From assembly GCF_002869745.1 (NCBI RefSeq), contig NZ_PNOS01000011.1, forward strand, positions 1 to 64,000: a DNA stretch of 64,000 nt. Reading direction: 5' to 3'. The translations under genes and the position numbers were made by a program. The notes below the pieces were generated by a model, which was given only the letters and a program-made list of their open reading frames with translations, searched no databases and was not told where the DNA came from. Of the stretch, positions 1 through 13,116 are shown in pieces. The stretch's first letter is position 1. Each line of letters begins with the position of its first letter. The stretch comes from Oceaniglobus roseus (GTDB lineage: Bacteria; Pseudomonadota; Alphaproteobacteria; Rhodobacterales; Rhodobacteraceae).

Positions 1-1
1 C

Positions 2-463
2 GGAGCCCCGGTCGTGCTGGACCCGCGCGGCGATCCACGGGCGCCTTGGCGCAAGCGGGCGGCCTTCGCGGCGGCGGATGTCGCGATGGCGGCCTCGGGA
101 ACCGTGTCGCTCGAGCTTGCGGCGGCGGACACGCCCATGGTCATCGGCTACGATTTCGGCTGGATCAGCCGCCAGATCGCGAACCGCGTGGTGAGGATCG
201 ACACGGTGACGCTGGTCACCCTCGTCTCCGGGACCCGTGTGGTGCCCGAGTTCCTGGGCGACGCCTGCCGCCCCGCGCCCGTCGCCGCCGCCGTCCTCGA
301 CCAGCTCGCCCGCCCCGGTGCGCAGCGCGCCGCGCTGGCGCTGACCATGGAGCGGCTCGGCCGCGGCGGCGAAGCGCCGGGGGTGCGGGCGGCGCGGGCG
401 GTGCTCGACGGTATGGCCGCGGCGCAGGCGGAGGATGCGGGAGCCTCCGGCGGGGATATTTAG
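2..463 (+). CDS. lpxB: Lipid-A-disaccharide synthase, C-terminal part (partial)
   Basis: Only the last 153 codons are present; the gene enters from the left edge. LpxB is a peripheral inner-membrane glycosyltransferase that condenses UDP-2,3-diacylglucosamine with lipid X to make the lipid A disaccharide. The visible part has the family's nucleotide-sugar binding segment (AMAASGTVSLELAAADTPMV, with the conserved SGT and LE residues) followed by the W-x-S-R-x-x-A-N-R segment and a typical tail. The TAG stop lies inside a dispersed repeat, so the last residues (ASGGDI) are encoded by that repeat and look acquired. It converges with mnmA on the other strand. Confidence 0.93.
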   Translation, partial: GAPVVLDPRGDPRAPWRKRAAFAAADVAMAASGTVSLELAAADTPMVIGYDFGWISRQIANRVVRIDTVTLVTLVSGTRVVPEFLGDACRPAPVAAAVLDQLARPGAQRAALALTMERLGRGGEAPGVRAARAVLDGMAAAQAEDAGASGGDI

Positions 464-476
464 AAAAGCAAAGATG
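441..476 (+). repeat. Dispersed ~35 bp repeat, copy 1
   Basis: The core begins GAGCCTCCGGCGGGGATATT and ends AAAGCAAAGATG. It overlaps the 3' end of lpxB and supplies its stop codon. It is nearly identical to the inverted copy at 561-596 and to a third copy at 8844-8876. The copies differ mainly in the 3-4 bases between the ATATTT and the AAGCAAAGATG blocks. Confidence 0.85.
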
Positions 477-560
477 GGGCGATGCGTGCCCCTTCGGGTT
501 CAGCGCCACAGGCCGCTGCCGGAACCGCAGATCGGGCAGACGAGGCCGGGGATGACCCTG

Positions 561-596
561 TCATCTTTGCTTCACAAATATCCCCGCCGGAGGCTC
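561..596 (-). repeat. Dispersed ~35 bp repeat, copy 2 (inverted)
   Basis: This is the reverse complement of the copy at 441-476 and lies between the convergent genes lpxB and mnmA. With copy 1 it forms an inverted pair separated by about 84 bases, which could fold into a long hairpin in either transcript. This paired layout resembles bacterial REP/BIME elements, but no transposase is near. Confidence 0.85.
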
Positions 597-652
597 CGAC
601 CCCTCGGTAAGAACCGCCCGACGAGGGTGCGCAGCACCTGCGCGCGACGGGT

Positions 653-1795
653 TCAGCCGCGCCAGATCCAGCCGCCGCCCAACACGCGGGTGCTGTCGGG
701 ATCGTAGAACACGCAGGCCTGGCCGGGGGAAACGCCTTCCTCGGGGGTCAGCAGCTCCACCGTCGCCTCGGTGTCCGAGATCGGCCGCAGCAGAGCGGCG
801 CGGGGCGGGCGGGTGGAGCGGACGCGGACTTCGACCTCCCAGCTGTCGCGGGAGGCGAGGGGGGCGTCGCCGAGCCAGTTGATCTCGCGCAGCGGCACGC
901 TGCGGGTGGCAAGCAGGGCCTTCGGGCCGACGACCACGTGGCGGCGATCCACGTCGAGCTTCACGACGTACAGCGGTTCGTCCAGCCCGCCGATGCCGAG
1001 GCCGCGGCGCTGGCCGACCGTGTAGTGGATCACCCCGCGGTGCTGGCCGAGCACGCGGCCCTCGGTGTCGACAATGTCGCCCGGATCGGCGGCGCCGGGG
1101 CGCAGCTTCTCGATCACCGCGGCGTAGTTGCCGTTCGGCACGAAGCAGATGTCCTGGCTGTCCGGCTTGTCGGCGACCGAGAGCCCGTATTTCGCGGCAA
1201 GCGCCCGGGTTTCCGCCTTGCTGGCCAGGTGGCCGAGGGGGAAGCGGAGGTAGGAGAGCTGTTCGGGCGTGGTCGAGAACAGGAAATAGGACTGGTCGCG
1301 GTTCGCGTCGGCGGCGGAATGCAGCTCGGGCCCCGCCGCGCCCACGCGGCGCCGGATGTAGTGGCCCGTCGCCATGCAGTCGGCGTCGAGGTCCCTGGCG
1401 GTTTCCAGCAGGTCCTTGAACTTCACCCGCTCGTTGCAGCGGATGCAGGGCACCGGCGTCGCCCCGGCGAGGTAGCTGTCGGCGAATTCGTCGATCACCG
1501 CCTCGCGGAAGGTGTTCTCGTAATCGAGGACGTAGTGGGGGAAGCCCATGGCCTCGGCCACGCGGCGGGCGTCGTGGATGTCGCGCCCCGCGCAGCAGGC
1601 GCCCTTCTTCGCCAGAGCCGCCCCGTGATCGTAGAGCTGGAGCGTGACTCCGACGACGTCATAGCCCTCTTCGGCCAGCATCGCGGCGACCACCGAGCTG
1701 TCCACGCCCCCCGACATCGCGACAACCACGCGGGTTTCTGCCGGGGGCTTTGCGAAGCCCAGGGAATTGAGCGGCATCTTGGTGTCGAGCGGCAT
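653..1795 (-). CDS. mnmA: tRNA-specific 2-thiouridylase MnmA
   Basis: A 380-residue cytoplasmic enzyme that thiolates U34 in the wobble position of tRNA-Lys, -Glu and -Gln, using ATP and persulfide sulfur. The PP-loop motif SGGVDSS lies at about residues 28-34. The two catalytic cysteines are seen in the contexts RCNERVKF and DICFV, and [10 protein letters not shown] is typical of the central domain. The start at 1795 is preferred because AAAGGAGGG lies about six bases upstream; an in-frame start 22 codons earlier lacks this. It is divergent from sciP with about 120 bases between them. Confidence 0.96.
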   Translation of the reverse strand: MPLDTKMPLNSLGFAKPPAETRVVVAMSGGVDSSVVAAMLAEEGYDVVGVTLQLYDHGAALAKKGACCAGRDIHDARRVAEAMGFPHYVLDYENTFREAVIDEFADSYLAGATPVPCIRCNERVKFKDLLETARDLDADCMATGHYIRRRVGAAGPELHSAADANRDQSYFLFSTTPEQLSYLRFPLGHLASKAETRALAAKYGLSVADKPDSQDICFVPNGNYAAVIEKLRPGAADPGDIVDTEGRVLGQHRGVIHYTVGQRRGLGIGGLDEPLYVVKLDVDRRHVVVGPKALLATRSVPLREINWLGDAPLASRDSWEVEVRVRSTRPPRAALLRPISDTEATVELLTPEEGVSPGQACVFYDPDSTRVLGGGWIWRG

Positions 1796-1918
1796 GGTGT
1801 CCCTCCTTTCGGACCCGCGCAATATAGGAAAATTGGCGATACTCTCAAGGCGGCGTTTCACCCCCGATTAAGCGGCTCGTCCTAGTCTTTCCCGCGTGGG
1901 GAAGGAAAGGGGTGAACG

Positions 1919-2197
1919 ATGTATCTGAAGAAACTCGACGGTCCGCGCGCCGTCAGGCTGCCGGGAGGAAAGATCATGACGCGGGCGGATCTTCCGGACA
2001 GGACCACGAAACGATGGGTGGCAAGCCGGAAGGCGGCCGTCGTCCGGGCCGTTGCCGCAGGTCTGATCACAGAGGAGGAGGCGATGGAGACCTACGCCCT
2101 GACGCGGGAGGAATTGCAGTCCTGGGCGCAGGCCGTCGACCGCCATGGCGAAGCCGCCCTGAAGACGACCCGCCTGCAAAAATACCGACAACTTTAG
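1919..2197 (+). CDS. sciP: CtrA inhibitor SciP (DUF1153)
   Basis: A 92-residue DUF1153 protein. In Caulobacter, SciP is a small helix-turn-helix protein that binds CtrA at its target promoters and blocks transcription in S phase/G1. The family signature is complete: an N-terminal segment with RAVRLPGGKIMTRADLP, the phrase TKRWVASRKAAVVRAV and then GLITEEEAMETYALTREEL, which forms the helix-turn-helix. A ribosome site (AAAGGGG) precedes the ATG. It lies directly upstream of ctrA, an arrangement known from Caulobacter, so regulator and inhibitor are genetically linked. Confidence 0.93.
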   Translation: MYLKKLDGPRAVRLPGGKIMTRADLPDRTTKRWVASRKAAVVRAVAAGLITEEEAMETYALTREELQSWAQAVDRHGEAALKTTRLQKYRQL

Positions 2198-2285
2198 GAG
2201 GTAGCCGGAGATTGCGTTAACGAGTAATGATAGATTAACGAATTGCTGTGAACGTGGCCGGAGAAGCCGTCAAGAGGAGAGTCAC
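2198..2285 (+). promoter_or_regulatory. ctrA upstream region with TTAACGA direct repeat
   Basis: The 88-base gap between sciP and ctrA holds two identical TTAACGA heptamers at 2217-2223 and 2235-2241, 18 bases apart start to start. TTAAC is a half-site of the CtrA box (TTAA-N7-TTAA), but the 18-base period differs from the usual 11. A GANTC site (GAGTC, 2279-2283), the CcrM methylation target, overlaps the ribosome binding site AGGAGA. Autoregulation is inferred, not shown. Confidence 0.5.
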
Positions 2286-2999
2286 ATGCGCGTTCTGCTG
2301 GTGGAAGATGATCCCACGACCTCGCGCAGCATCGAATTGATGCTCACGCATGCCAACCTGAACGTGTATTGTACGGACCTCGGGGAAGAAGGGGTCGATC
2401 TCGCAAAGCTCTACGATTACGATCTTATTCTGCTAGACCTGAACCTTCCGGACATGAACGGGCACGAGGTTCTGCGGCAGGTGCGCATGGCGCGTATCGA
2501 CACGCCGATCCTGATCCTCTCCGGCGCGGACGATACCGAAAGCAAGATCAAGGGATTCGGTTTCGGCGCCGACGATTACCTGACCAAGCCCTTTCACCGC
2601 GAGGAATTGGTGGCGCGGATCCATGCGATCATCCGGCGATCGAAGGGCCACGCCCAATCGGTAATTCACACCGGAAAGTTCTCGGTAAACCTGGATACGA
2701 AGACCGTCGAGGTGGAGGGAAAGCCGGTGCACCTGACCGGGAAGGAATACCAGATGCTGGAACTCCTTTCCCTGCGCAAGGGCACGACGCTGACCAAGGA
2801 GATGTTCCTCAACCACCTTTACGGCGGCATGGATGAACCGGAGTTGAAGATTATCGACGTGTTCATCTGCAAGTTGCGCAAGAAGCTGAGCCAGGCGACC
2901 GACGGCGACAACTACATCGAGACGGTCTGGGGCCGCGGTTACGTCCTGCGCGATCCCGATCAGAAGGAAGATCCGCAGCGGATGGTGGCGAGCGCCTGA
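2286..2999 (+). CDS. ctrA: Cell-cycle response regulator CtrA
   Basis: A 237-residue OmpR-type response regulator, the master cell-cycle and motility/gene-transfer regulator of alphaproteobacteria, phosphorylated through the CckA-ChpT relay. The receiver domain (about 1-115) has the acidic pocket EDD at residues 7-9, phospho-acceptor Asp51 in [11 protein letters not shown] and Lys101 in DDYLTKPF. The C-terminal winged helix includes [12 protein letters not shown] and the recognition stretch [12 protein letters not shown], all very close to known CtrA. The protein ends in ...ASA, reminiscent of the non-polar tail that ClpXP recognises in Caulobacter CtrA (family knowledge). Confidence 0.97.
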   Translation: MRVLLVEDDPTTSRSIELMLTHANLNVYCTDLGEEGVDLAKLYDYDLILLDLNLPDMNGHEVLRQVRMARIDTPILILSGADDTESKIKGFGFGADDYLTKPFHREELVARIHAIIRRSKGHAQSVIHTGKFSVNLDTKTVEVEGKPVHLTGKEYQMLELLSLRKGTTLTKEMFLNHLYGGMDEPELKIIDVFICKLRKKLSQATDGDNYIETVWGRGYVLRDPDQKEDPQRMVASA

Positions 3000-8370
<5,371 letters not shown>

Positions 8371-8397
8371 CGGGCGCGTTCCGTTTTGTTCGCGAAT

Positions 8398-8412
8398 GTT
8401 CTCAAAAAGTTC
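8398..8412 (+). promoter_or_regulatory. LexA (SOS) box, alphaproteobacterial type
   Basis: The sequence GTTCTCAAAAAGTTC matches the alphaproteobacterial LexA operator GTTC-N7-GTTC exactly. A third GTTC lies at 8388-8391. It sits about 65 bases before the start of the 39-codon ORF at 8477 and after the recG stop, so that ORF, not recG, is the likely target. Confidence 0.8.
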
Positions 8413-8476
8413 TTTACTTTGGTGAACGGCTGTGAGAACAAAGGGGCAACGGAAACGCGGTGAGGAGGATCGCAGG

Positions 8477-8596
8477 ATGTTGCAACAGATCGTATCGGTG
8501 CTGAAGCGCTCGGAAACGCTGATGCAGGACTTTGCAGGCGCCTCCGCCCTAGCCGTGCTTCTCGTCGCCGGGCTGTACCTCCCCGGCCTTTTCTGA
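8477..8596 (+). CDS. 39-residue single-helix membrane protein, putative SOS-induced
   Basis: The ORF is ATG to TGA, 39 codons, with GAGGAGG about nine bases upstream. The product has an amphipathic N-terminal stretch (about residues 1-20, with LKRSETLMQDF) and one membrane segment (about 22-37: ASALAVLLVAGLYLPGLF). A LexA box lies upstream and a strong terminator follows at 8725-8757, so it looks like an independent SOS gene. In Caulobacter the SOS-induced 29-residue inner-membrane protein SidA inhibits division by contacting the divisome. Size, membrane segment and LexA control are similar here, but homology is not claimed. The function is an inference. Confidence 0.7.
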   Translation: MLQQIVSVLKRSETLMQDFAGASALAVLLVAGLYLPGLF

Positions 8597-8724
8597 GGTC
8601 TTTCTGCCTGCTCTCCGCTCTGCCGGTCACGCATCCCCTTTCCCCAAGCCTGGATGCACCTGACTGTCCCCAGTCGCCGGGTCGCCTGCCCGGATCGACC
8701 GGCCCTCGTTCGGATTGCCACTGA

Positions 8725-8757
8725 CGCCGCCATCTCCGGATGCGCGGCGTTTTTTTT
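8725..8757 (+). terminator. Rho-independent terminator after the small SOS gene
   Basis: A GC-rich hairpin with stem CGCCGC/GCGGCG, an inner pair CATC/GATG around a TCCG loop and one bulged C is followed by eight T residues (8750-8757). It ends the transcript of the 39-codon ORF and possibly of ligA-recG. Confidence 0.85.
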
Positions 8758-8759
8758 GC

Positions 8760-8790
8760 GGCGCCGCTTTCCGGGGGAAAGCGGGGCGCC
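8760..8790. other. Strong stem-loop beside the terminator
   Basis: A near-perfect inverted repeat: GGCGCC (8760-8765) pairs with GGCGCC (8785-8790) and GCTTTCC (8766-8772) with GGAAAGC (8776-8782) around a GGG loop. There is no T-run on the plus strand. It may block read-through or be a protein-binding site. Confidence 0.6.
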
Positions 8791-8843
8791 CGTGGCGGGG
8801 GCGGGGCGATATCGCGACCGTCGTTCCGGTTGCGAGGTCGGAT

Positions 8844-8876
8844 GCCTCCGGCGGGGATATTTGGAAAGCAAAGATG
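8844..8876 (+). repeat. Dispersed ~33 bp repeat, copy 3
   Basis: The same element as at 441-476 (GCCTCCGGCGGGGATATTT then AAAGCAAAGATG), here alone in the gap before mprF. The gap 8791-9097 otherwise shows no convincing gene; an open frame runs through it into mprF but its translation is low-complexity. Confidence 0.85.
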
Positions 8877-9097
8877 ACGGGGCGGGGGAAGGCCCGGGCG
8901 TGGTCGCGCCTCGGGCCGGGTGGGCAGGGACCCATGGCCAGCCGGTCGGGACGGCAACCGGGACAGGCTGCGGGCGTGCCGGTCCGGCGGTGGAGGGAGG
9001 TGCGGCGGTGCCGCAGGCGCGGGAAGATGGTCGGCCCGCTCGCAGGAAACGGTTTCGTCTCGCCGCGGCTTTGCTTACGCAGGGGGCGGAGGATCTC

Positions 9098-11713
9098 ATG
9101 GACGCGGAGACGGGGCAGAGGGTGCGGGCGCGGCTGAACCTGCAGGTGCTGCGGGGGGCGTTTCCCGTGCTGCTGGGGGTCGGGCTGTTCGCGCTCGGGC
9201 TCTATGCGCTCTACCACCTGCTGCGGCCGGTCGATCCGGCGGATGTCGCGGCGCAGATCCGGGCCACCCCCGTCGGTGTGCTGCTGGCGGCGCTCGGGGC
9301 CACTGTCGCGGGCTATGCGGCGCTGATCTTCTACGACTGGTTCGGGCTGCGCTTCATCAACCGGCGTCTCAGCCCCGGGGTCGTCGCGCTTGGCGGTTTC
9401 CTCGGCTATGCCTTCGGCAACACGATCGGGATCAGCGTCGTGTCGGGCGGCGCGGTGCGCTATCGCATCTATTCCGCCGCGGGGCTGAATGCGTTCGAGG
9501 TGGCGGCGGTGTCGGGATACATCGCGCTGGCGCTCGGTACCGGGCTGACGCTGGTGGGGCTCGGGGCCGTGGCGGTGCATCCCGGCCCGGCCTCGGCCTA
9601 TCTGCCCTACGGTCCCGGGACGATCCGGGCCGTGGCGGGGGCGGTGCTGGCGCTGTCGGTGGGGCTGATCCTCTACCTGTCTGTCAGCCAGCGGCAGCTG
9701 CGGGTCTGGAGCTATGACCTGCACCTACCGCCGCCCGGCGATGTCGGCGGGCAGCTGATCGTCACGCTGATCGACGTCTTCGCCGCGGCCTTCGCGCTGT
9801 GGGTCCTGCTGCCGGCGGGCAAGCCCGACTTCGCCACCTTCGTCGCGATCTATGCGGCGGCGATGATGATCGGGGTCCTGTCCCACGTGCCGGGGGGCGT
9901 CGGCGTGTTCGAGACGGTGGTGATCGGCACGCTGCCCGCCTCGGTCGCGGTCGGGGACGCGGCGGCGGCGCTGCTGCTGTTCCGGCTGATCTACTACCTT
10001 CTGCCCTTCGCCCTGGCCTTCGCCATCGTGGCGCTGAACGAGGCGCGGCTGGCGAGCGGGTTCGGCAGCCGGTTGCTGGCGCGGATGCCGGGGATGCAGG
10101 CGGCGCTTGGCACGCTGCACGGGATCGCGCCGGCGCTGGCGGCGGCGGTGGCCTTCGGCTTCGGGGTCTACCTGATGCTCGTCACCATGGTGCCCTCGGT
10201 CCGGAGCGGCGCCATCGCCGACGGCGACCTCGTGGGCTGGCTGCTGCTGGAAGGCGGCACCATCGGTTCGGCCATCGCGAGCGTGGCGCTGCTGATCGTG
10301 TCCCACGGGCTCGCGCAACGGGTGTCCTCGGCCTACTGGGTGGCGATCTTCGCGCTGGTGGGCGGCGCCGCGGGGCTGCTGCTGAACGACCTCGACATCG
10401 AAAACGCGCTGGTGCTCTGCCTCGGGGCCGTGTCGCTGTTGCCGTTCCGCCGGGCCTTCAACCGGCCCGGGCGGCTGACCGAGGGGGTGTTCGAGGCGCG
10501 CTGGTTCGCCACCGTCTTCGGCGTCGGGATCGCCACGGCGGCCTTCTTCTTCTTCGTGCACAAGGCGGTGCCCTATTCCAACGACCTGATGTCCGAGTTC
10601 TCGCGCGCCTCGACCACGCCACGGGCGCTTCGGGGCGGGCTGGCGGCGTCGGCGGTGCTGTTCTTCTTCAGCATCTACCTGCTGATCCGGCCCGTGCGGC
10701 GGACGCTGCCGGTGGATGCCGATCCGGCCACCATGGCGCGGGCGGCGGTGCTGGCGGAGGGATCGGCGGATCCCCAGAGCTGGTTGAGCCAGACCGGGGA
10801 CAAGCGGTTCCTGTTCTCCGATTCGGGGCGGGCCGTCATCATGTACGCGGTGCGCGGGGGGTCCTGGATCGCGCTCGGTGATCCGGTGGGCGATGCGGAC
10901 GAGTTCGAGGATCTGTGCTGGTCCTTCGCCGAGCAGGCGGCGGCGGCCAATGCGCGCCCCGTCTTTTACGAGGTCAGCGGGCGCAACCTGCCGCTCTGGG
11001 TGGAGCTCGGGCTGTCGCTGAACAAGATCGGCGAGGAGGCGGTGGTGCGGCTGCCGGAGTTCAGCCTGGCGGGCGGGCGGTTCAAGACCATGCGCGCGAC
11101 GCTGAACAAGCGGCAGCGCGAAGGCTACGAGATCGCGCTCCTGTCGCCGCCCCATGCGCACGGGCTGATGGAGGAGCTGAAGGCGATCTCGGACCTCTGG
11201 CTGGGGGGCAAGACGGGGCGCGAGAAGGGGTTCTCGGTGGGGCGGTTCGATCCCGTCTACCTGGGGCATTTCGACATCGCCGTCGCGCGCAAGGACGGGC
11301 GGATCGTCGCCTTCGCCAACATCATGGCCTCGTCGGGCGGGCGGTTCGTGGCGGTCGACCTGATGCGCTATCTGCCGGAGGAGGCGTCGGGGCTGATGGA
11401 GTACATGTTCCTGAGCCTGATCGAGCATTACAAGACCGCGGGGGCGGAGGAGCTGAGCCTTGGCTCGGCGCCGCTGGCGGGGCTGTCGGAGCGGTCTGTG
11501 GCGCGGTCCTGGAACAGGTTCGGGCGGCTGATCTACCGGCACGGCGGGGCGTTCTACAACTTCGCGGGGCTCAGGGCCTTCAAGCAGAAGTTCCAGCCCG
11601 AATGGCGGCCGCGCTACCTCGCGGTGCCGCCGAAGGTCTCTCCGGTCTTCGCGATGCGCGACGTGGCGCTGCTGATCGCGGGCTCTCCGCGGGGACTGGT
11701 CGGGAAGGGGTAG
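9098..11713 (+). CDS. mprF: Bifunctional phosphatidylglycerol lysyltransferase/flippase MprF
   Basis: An 871-residue inner-membrane protein. The N-terminal two thirds (about 1-520) carry over ten hydrophobic segments and the MprF flippase fold, including GGFLGYAFGNTIGISVVSGG and the SHVPGGVGVFE motif. The C-terminal DUF2156/GNAT-like domain (about 540-850) transfers an amino acid from aminoacyl-tRNA to phosphatidylglycerol, with typical phrases such as GDPVGDADEFEDLCW and the late SLGSAPLAGL. It lowers surface charge and protects against cationic peptides. GGAGG six bases before the ATG supports this start over a much longer upstream frame. It is apparently a single-gene unit. Confidence 0.93.
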   Translation: MDAETGQRVRARLNLQVLRGAFPVLLGVGLFALGLYALYHLLRPVDPADVAAQIRATPVGVLLAALGATVAGYAALIFYDWFGLRFINRRLSPGVVALGGFLGYAFGNTIGISVVSGGAVRYRIYSAAGLNAFEVAAVSGYIALALGTGLTLVGLGAVAVHPGPASAYLPYGPGTIRAVAGAVLALSVGLILYLSVSQRQLRVWSYDLHLPPPGDVGGQLIVTLIDVFAAAFALWVLLPAGKPDFATFVAIYAAAMMIGVLSHVPGGVGVFETVVIGTLPASVAVGDAAAALLLFRLIYYLLPFALAFAIVALNEARLASGFGSRLLARMPGMQAALGTLHGIAPALAAAVAFGFGVYLMLVTMVPSVRSGAIADGDLVGWLLLEGGTIGSAIASVALLIVSHGLAQRVSSAYWVAIFALVGGAAGLLLNDLDIENALVLCLGAVSLLPFRRAFNRPGRLTEGVFEARWFATVFGVGIATAAFFFFVHKAVPYSNDLMSEFSRASTTPRALRGGLAASAVLFFFSIYLLIRPVRRTLPVDADPATMARAAVLAEGSADPQSWLSQTGDKRFLFSDSGRAVIMYAVRGGSWIALGDPVGDADEFEDLCWSFAEQAAAANARPVFYEVSGRNLPLWVELGLSLNKIGEEAVVRLPEFSLAGGRFKTMRATLNKRQREGYEIALLSPPHAHGLMEELKAISDLWLGGKTGREKGFSVGRFDPVYLGHFDIAVARKDGRIVAFANIMASSGGRFVAVDLMRYLPEEASGLMEYMFLSLIEHYKTAGAEELSLGSAPLAGLSERSVARSWNRFGRLIYRHGGAFYNFAGLRAFKQKFQPEWRPRYLAVPPKVSPVFAMRDVALLIAGSPRGLVGKG

Positions 11714-11742
11714 GGCGTTACGCGCGACGGGGCAATTCGGAA

Positions 11743-11756
11743 TGAATACGTTTGCA
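11743..11756 (+). promoter_or_regulatory. LacI-type operator 1
   Basis: TGAATACGTTTGCA, a CG-centred LacI-family palindrome, 65 bases before the start of the HisD-family gene. It is nearly the same 14-mer as at 28069-28082 and 29203-29216. Confidence 0.7.
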
Positions 11757-11820
11757 AAAATCGGAGCGGGTGCTAGGCTCGCGCGACTCCCGCTGCGTGC
11801 TGACATCGAAAGGATCTGCC

Positions 11821-13116
11821 GTGCCGTCCGACTCCCATCCCTTCCCCGGCGTGACCCATCACCGGCAGCCGAAGCCGCCCGCCGCCTCGGAAACCTCCGG
11901 TATCGAGGACGCCGTGACCTCCATCTTGGCTGCCGTGCGCGCACGAGGTGACGCGGCGGTGCGCGAGTTCGGGAAGAAGTTCGACAAGAGCGACCTCGAC
12001 GCATTCGAGGTCACGCCCGAGGCGCGGCGGCAGGCGGTGGACGCGCTGGATCCGCAGACGCGGAAGGACACCGAGTTCGCCATTGCAAACGTAACCAGAT
12101 TTGCCGAGGCGCAGTCCGCCACCATGCTGCCGCTCGAGGTCGAGATCCTGCCGGGCGTCCATCTCGGCCACCGCGTGATCCCGGTGGAACGCGTGGGCTG
12201 CTACGTGCCCGGCGGGCGCTACCCGCTGCTCTCGGCGCCGGTGATGACCATCGTTCCGGCGAAGGTCGCGGGGGTGTCCGAGATCGTCGCCTGCCTGCCG
12301 CCGAACGCACATCCGGCGATGATCGCGGGCTGTCATCTGTCGGGCGCCGACCGGATCTTCCGCATCGGCGGGGCGCAGGCGATCGCCGCCATGGCCTTCG
12401 GGACCGAGACGGTTCCGGCGGTGAACAAGATCGTCGGGCCCGGCAATGCCTACGTGAACGAGGCGAAGCGGCAGGTCTTCGGGCCGGTCGGCATCGACCA
12501 GCTGGCGGGACCTTCGGAAATCTACATCCTCGCCGACGCCACGGGCGATGCCGAGATGATCGCGACCGACCTTCTGGCGCAGGCCGAGCATGACGTGCAC
12601 ACCCGCGTCGGACTCATCACCACGGATGCGGCGCTGGCCAAGGCGGTGGAGCAGGAGGTGGCGCGCCAGCTCTCCACGCTCTCGACCGCCTCGACGGCGG
12701 GGCAGGCCTGGGAGGCCTTCGGCGAGATCGCGATCTGCGAGGACGAGGCGGCGCTGATCGCCTATTCCGACCACATCGCGGCCGAGCATCTGCAGATCCA
12801 CACCGCCGACCCGAAAGGGCTGGCGAAGAGGCTCAGGAACTACGGCTCGCTCTTCATCGGCGAGAACGCGAGCGTGGTCTATTCCGACAAGTGCTGCGGC
12901 ACGAACCACACGCTGCCGACCATGGCGGCGGGGCGCTATACCGGGGGGCTGTGGGTCGGGGCCTATTTGAAGGTCGCGACGCACCAGTGGCTTACGGCGG
13001 AGGGCATCCGCGCCGTCGCCCCCCCGGCCGTGCGCCAGAGCGCGAGCGAGGGGCTGGAAGGGCACCGGCGGGCGGCGCAGCTTCGGCTCGACCGGCTTCA
13101 GCAGCCCGCGGGCTGA
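11821..13116 (+). CDS. HisD-family NAD-dependent dehydrogenase (region A)
   Basis: A 431-residue protein of the histidinol dehydrogenase fold. Zinc and catalytic residues of the family are present: Gln/His in LLAQAEHDVH, Glu-His in AAEHLQIHT, and the late His in GLEGHRRAA; the loop GTNHTLPT is also seen. It probably oxidises an alcohol in two steps to an acid, as HisD and the sulfopropanediol dehydrogenase HpsN do. A second paralogue lies at 21823-23151, and a LacI operator upstream links both to the same catabolic regulon, so a role in histidine synthesis is unlikely. The GTG start has AAGGA about seven bases upstream. Its 3' end overlaps the convergent amidase gene by 19 bases. Confidence 0.85.
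   Translation: MPSDSHPFPGVTHHRQPKPPAASETSGIEDAVTSILAAVRARGDAAVREFGKKFDKSDLDAFEVTPEARRQAVDALDPQTRKDTEFAIANVTRFAEAQSATMLPLEVEILPGVHLGHRVIPVERVGCYVPGGRYPLLSAPVMTIVPAKVAGVSEIVACLPPNAHPAMIAGCHLSGADRIFRIGGAQAIAAMAFGTETVPAVNKIVGPGNAYVNEAKRQVFGPVGIDQLAGPSEIYILADATGDAEMIATDLLAQAEHDVHTRVGLITTDAALAKAVEQEVARQLSTLSTASTAGQAWEAFGEIAICEDEAALIAYSDHIAAEHLQIHTADPKGLAKRLRNYGSLFIGENASVVYSDKCCGTNHTLPTMAAGRYTGGLWVGAYLKVATHQWLTAEGIRAVAPPAVRQSASEGLEGHRRAAQLRLDRLQQPAG

Noticed and set aside
500-565. Minus-strand reading frame ending in CPICGSGSGLWR between the inverted repeats
   Set aside because: It looks like a zinc-ribbon tail but is only 21 codons with no start codon before an upstream stop. It is probably chance or a relic.
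8392-8428. Second LexA box from GAAC repeats downstream of the first
   Set aside because: GAAC-GGCTGTGA-GAAC has eight bases between the half-sites instead of seven.
9725-12004. 759-codon minus-strand open frame opposite mprF
   Set aside because: Shadow of mprF; the translation is dominated by Arg, Gln, His and Pro.
11821-13116. Biosynthetic hisD
   Set aside because: No his genes are near, a LacI operator precedes it and a paralogue lies in the same catabolic region; still, sequence alone does not fully exclude it.
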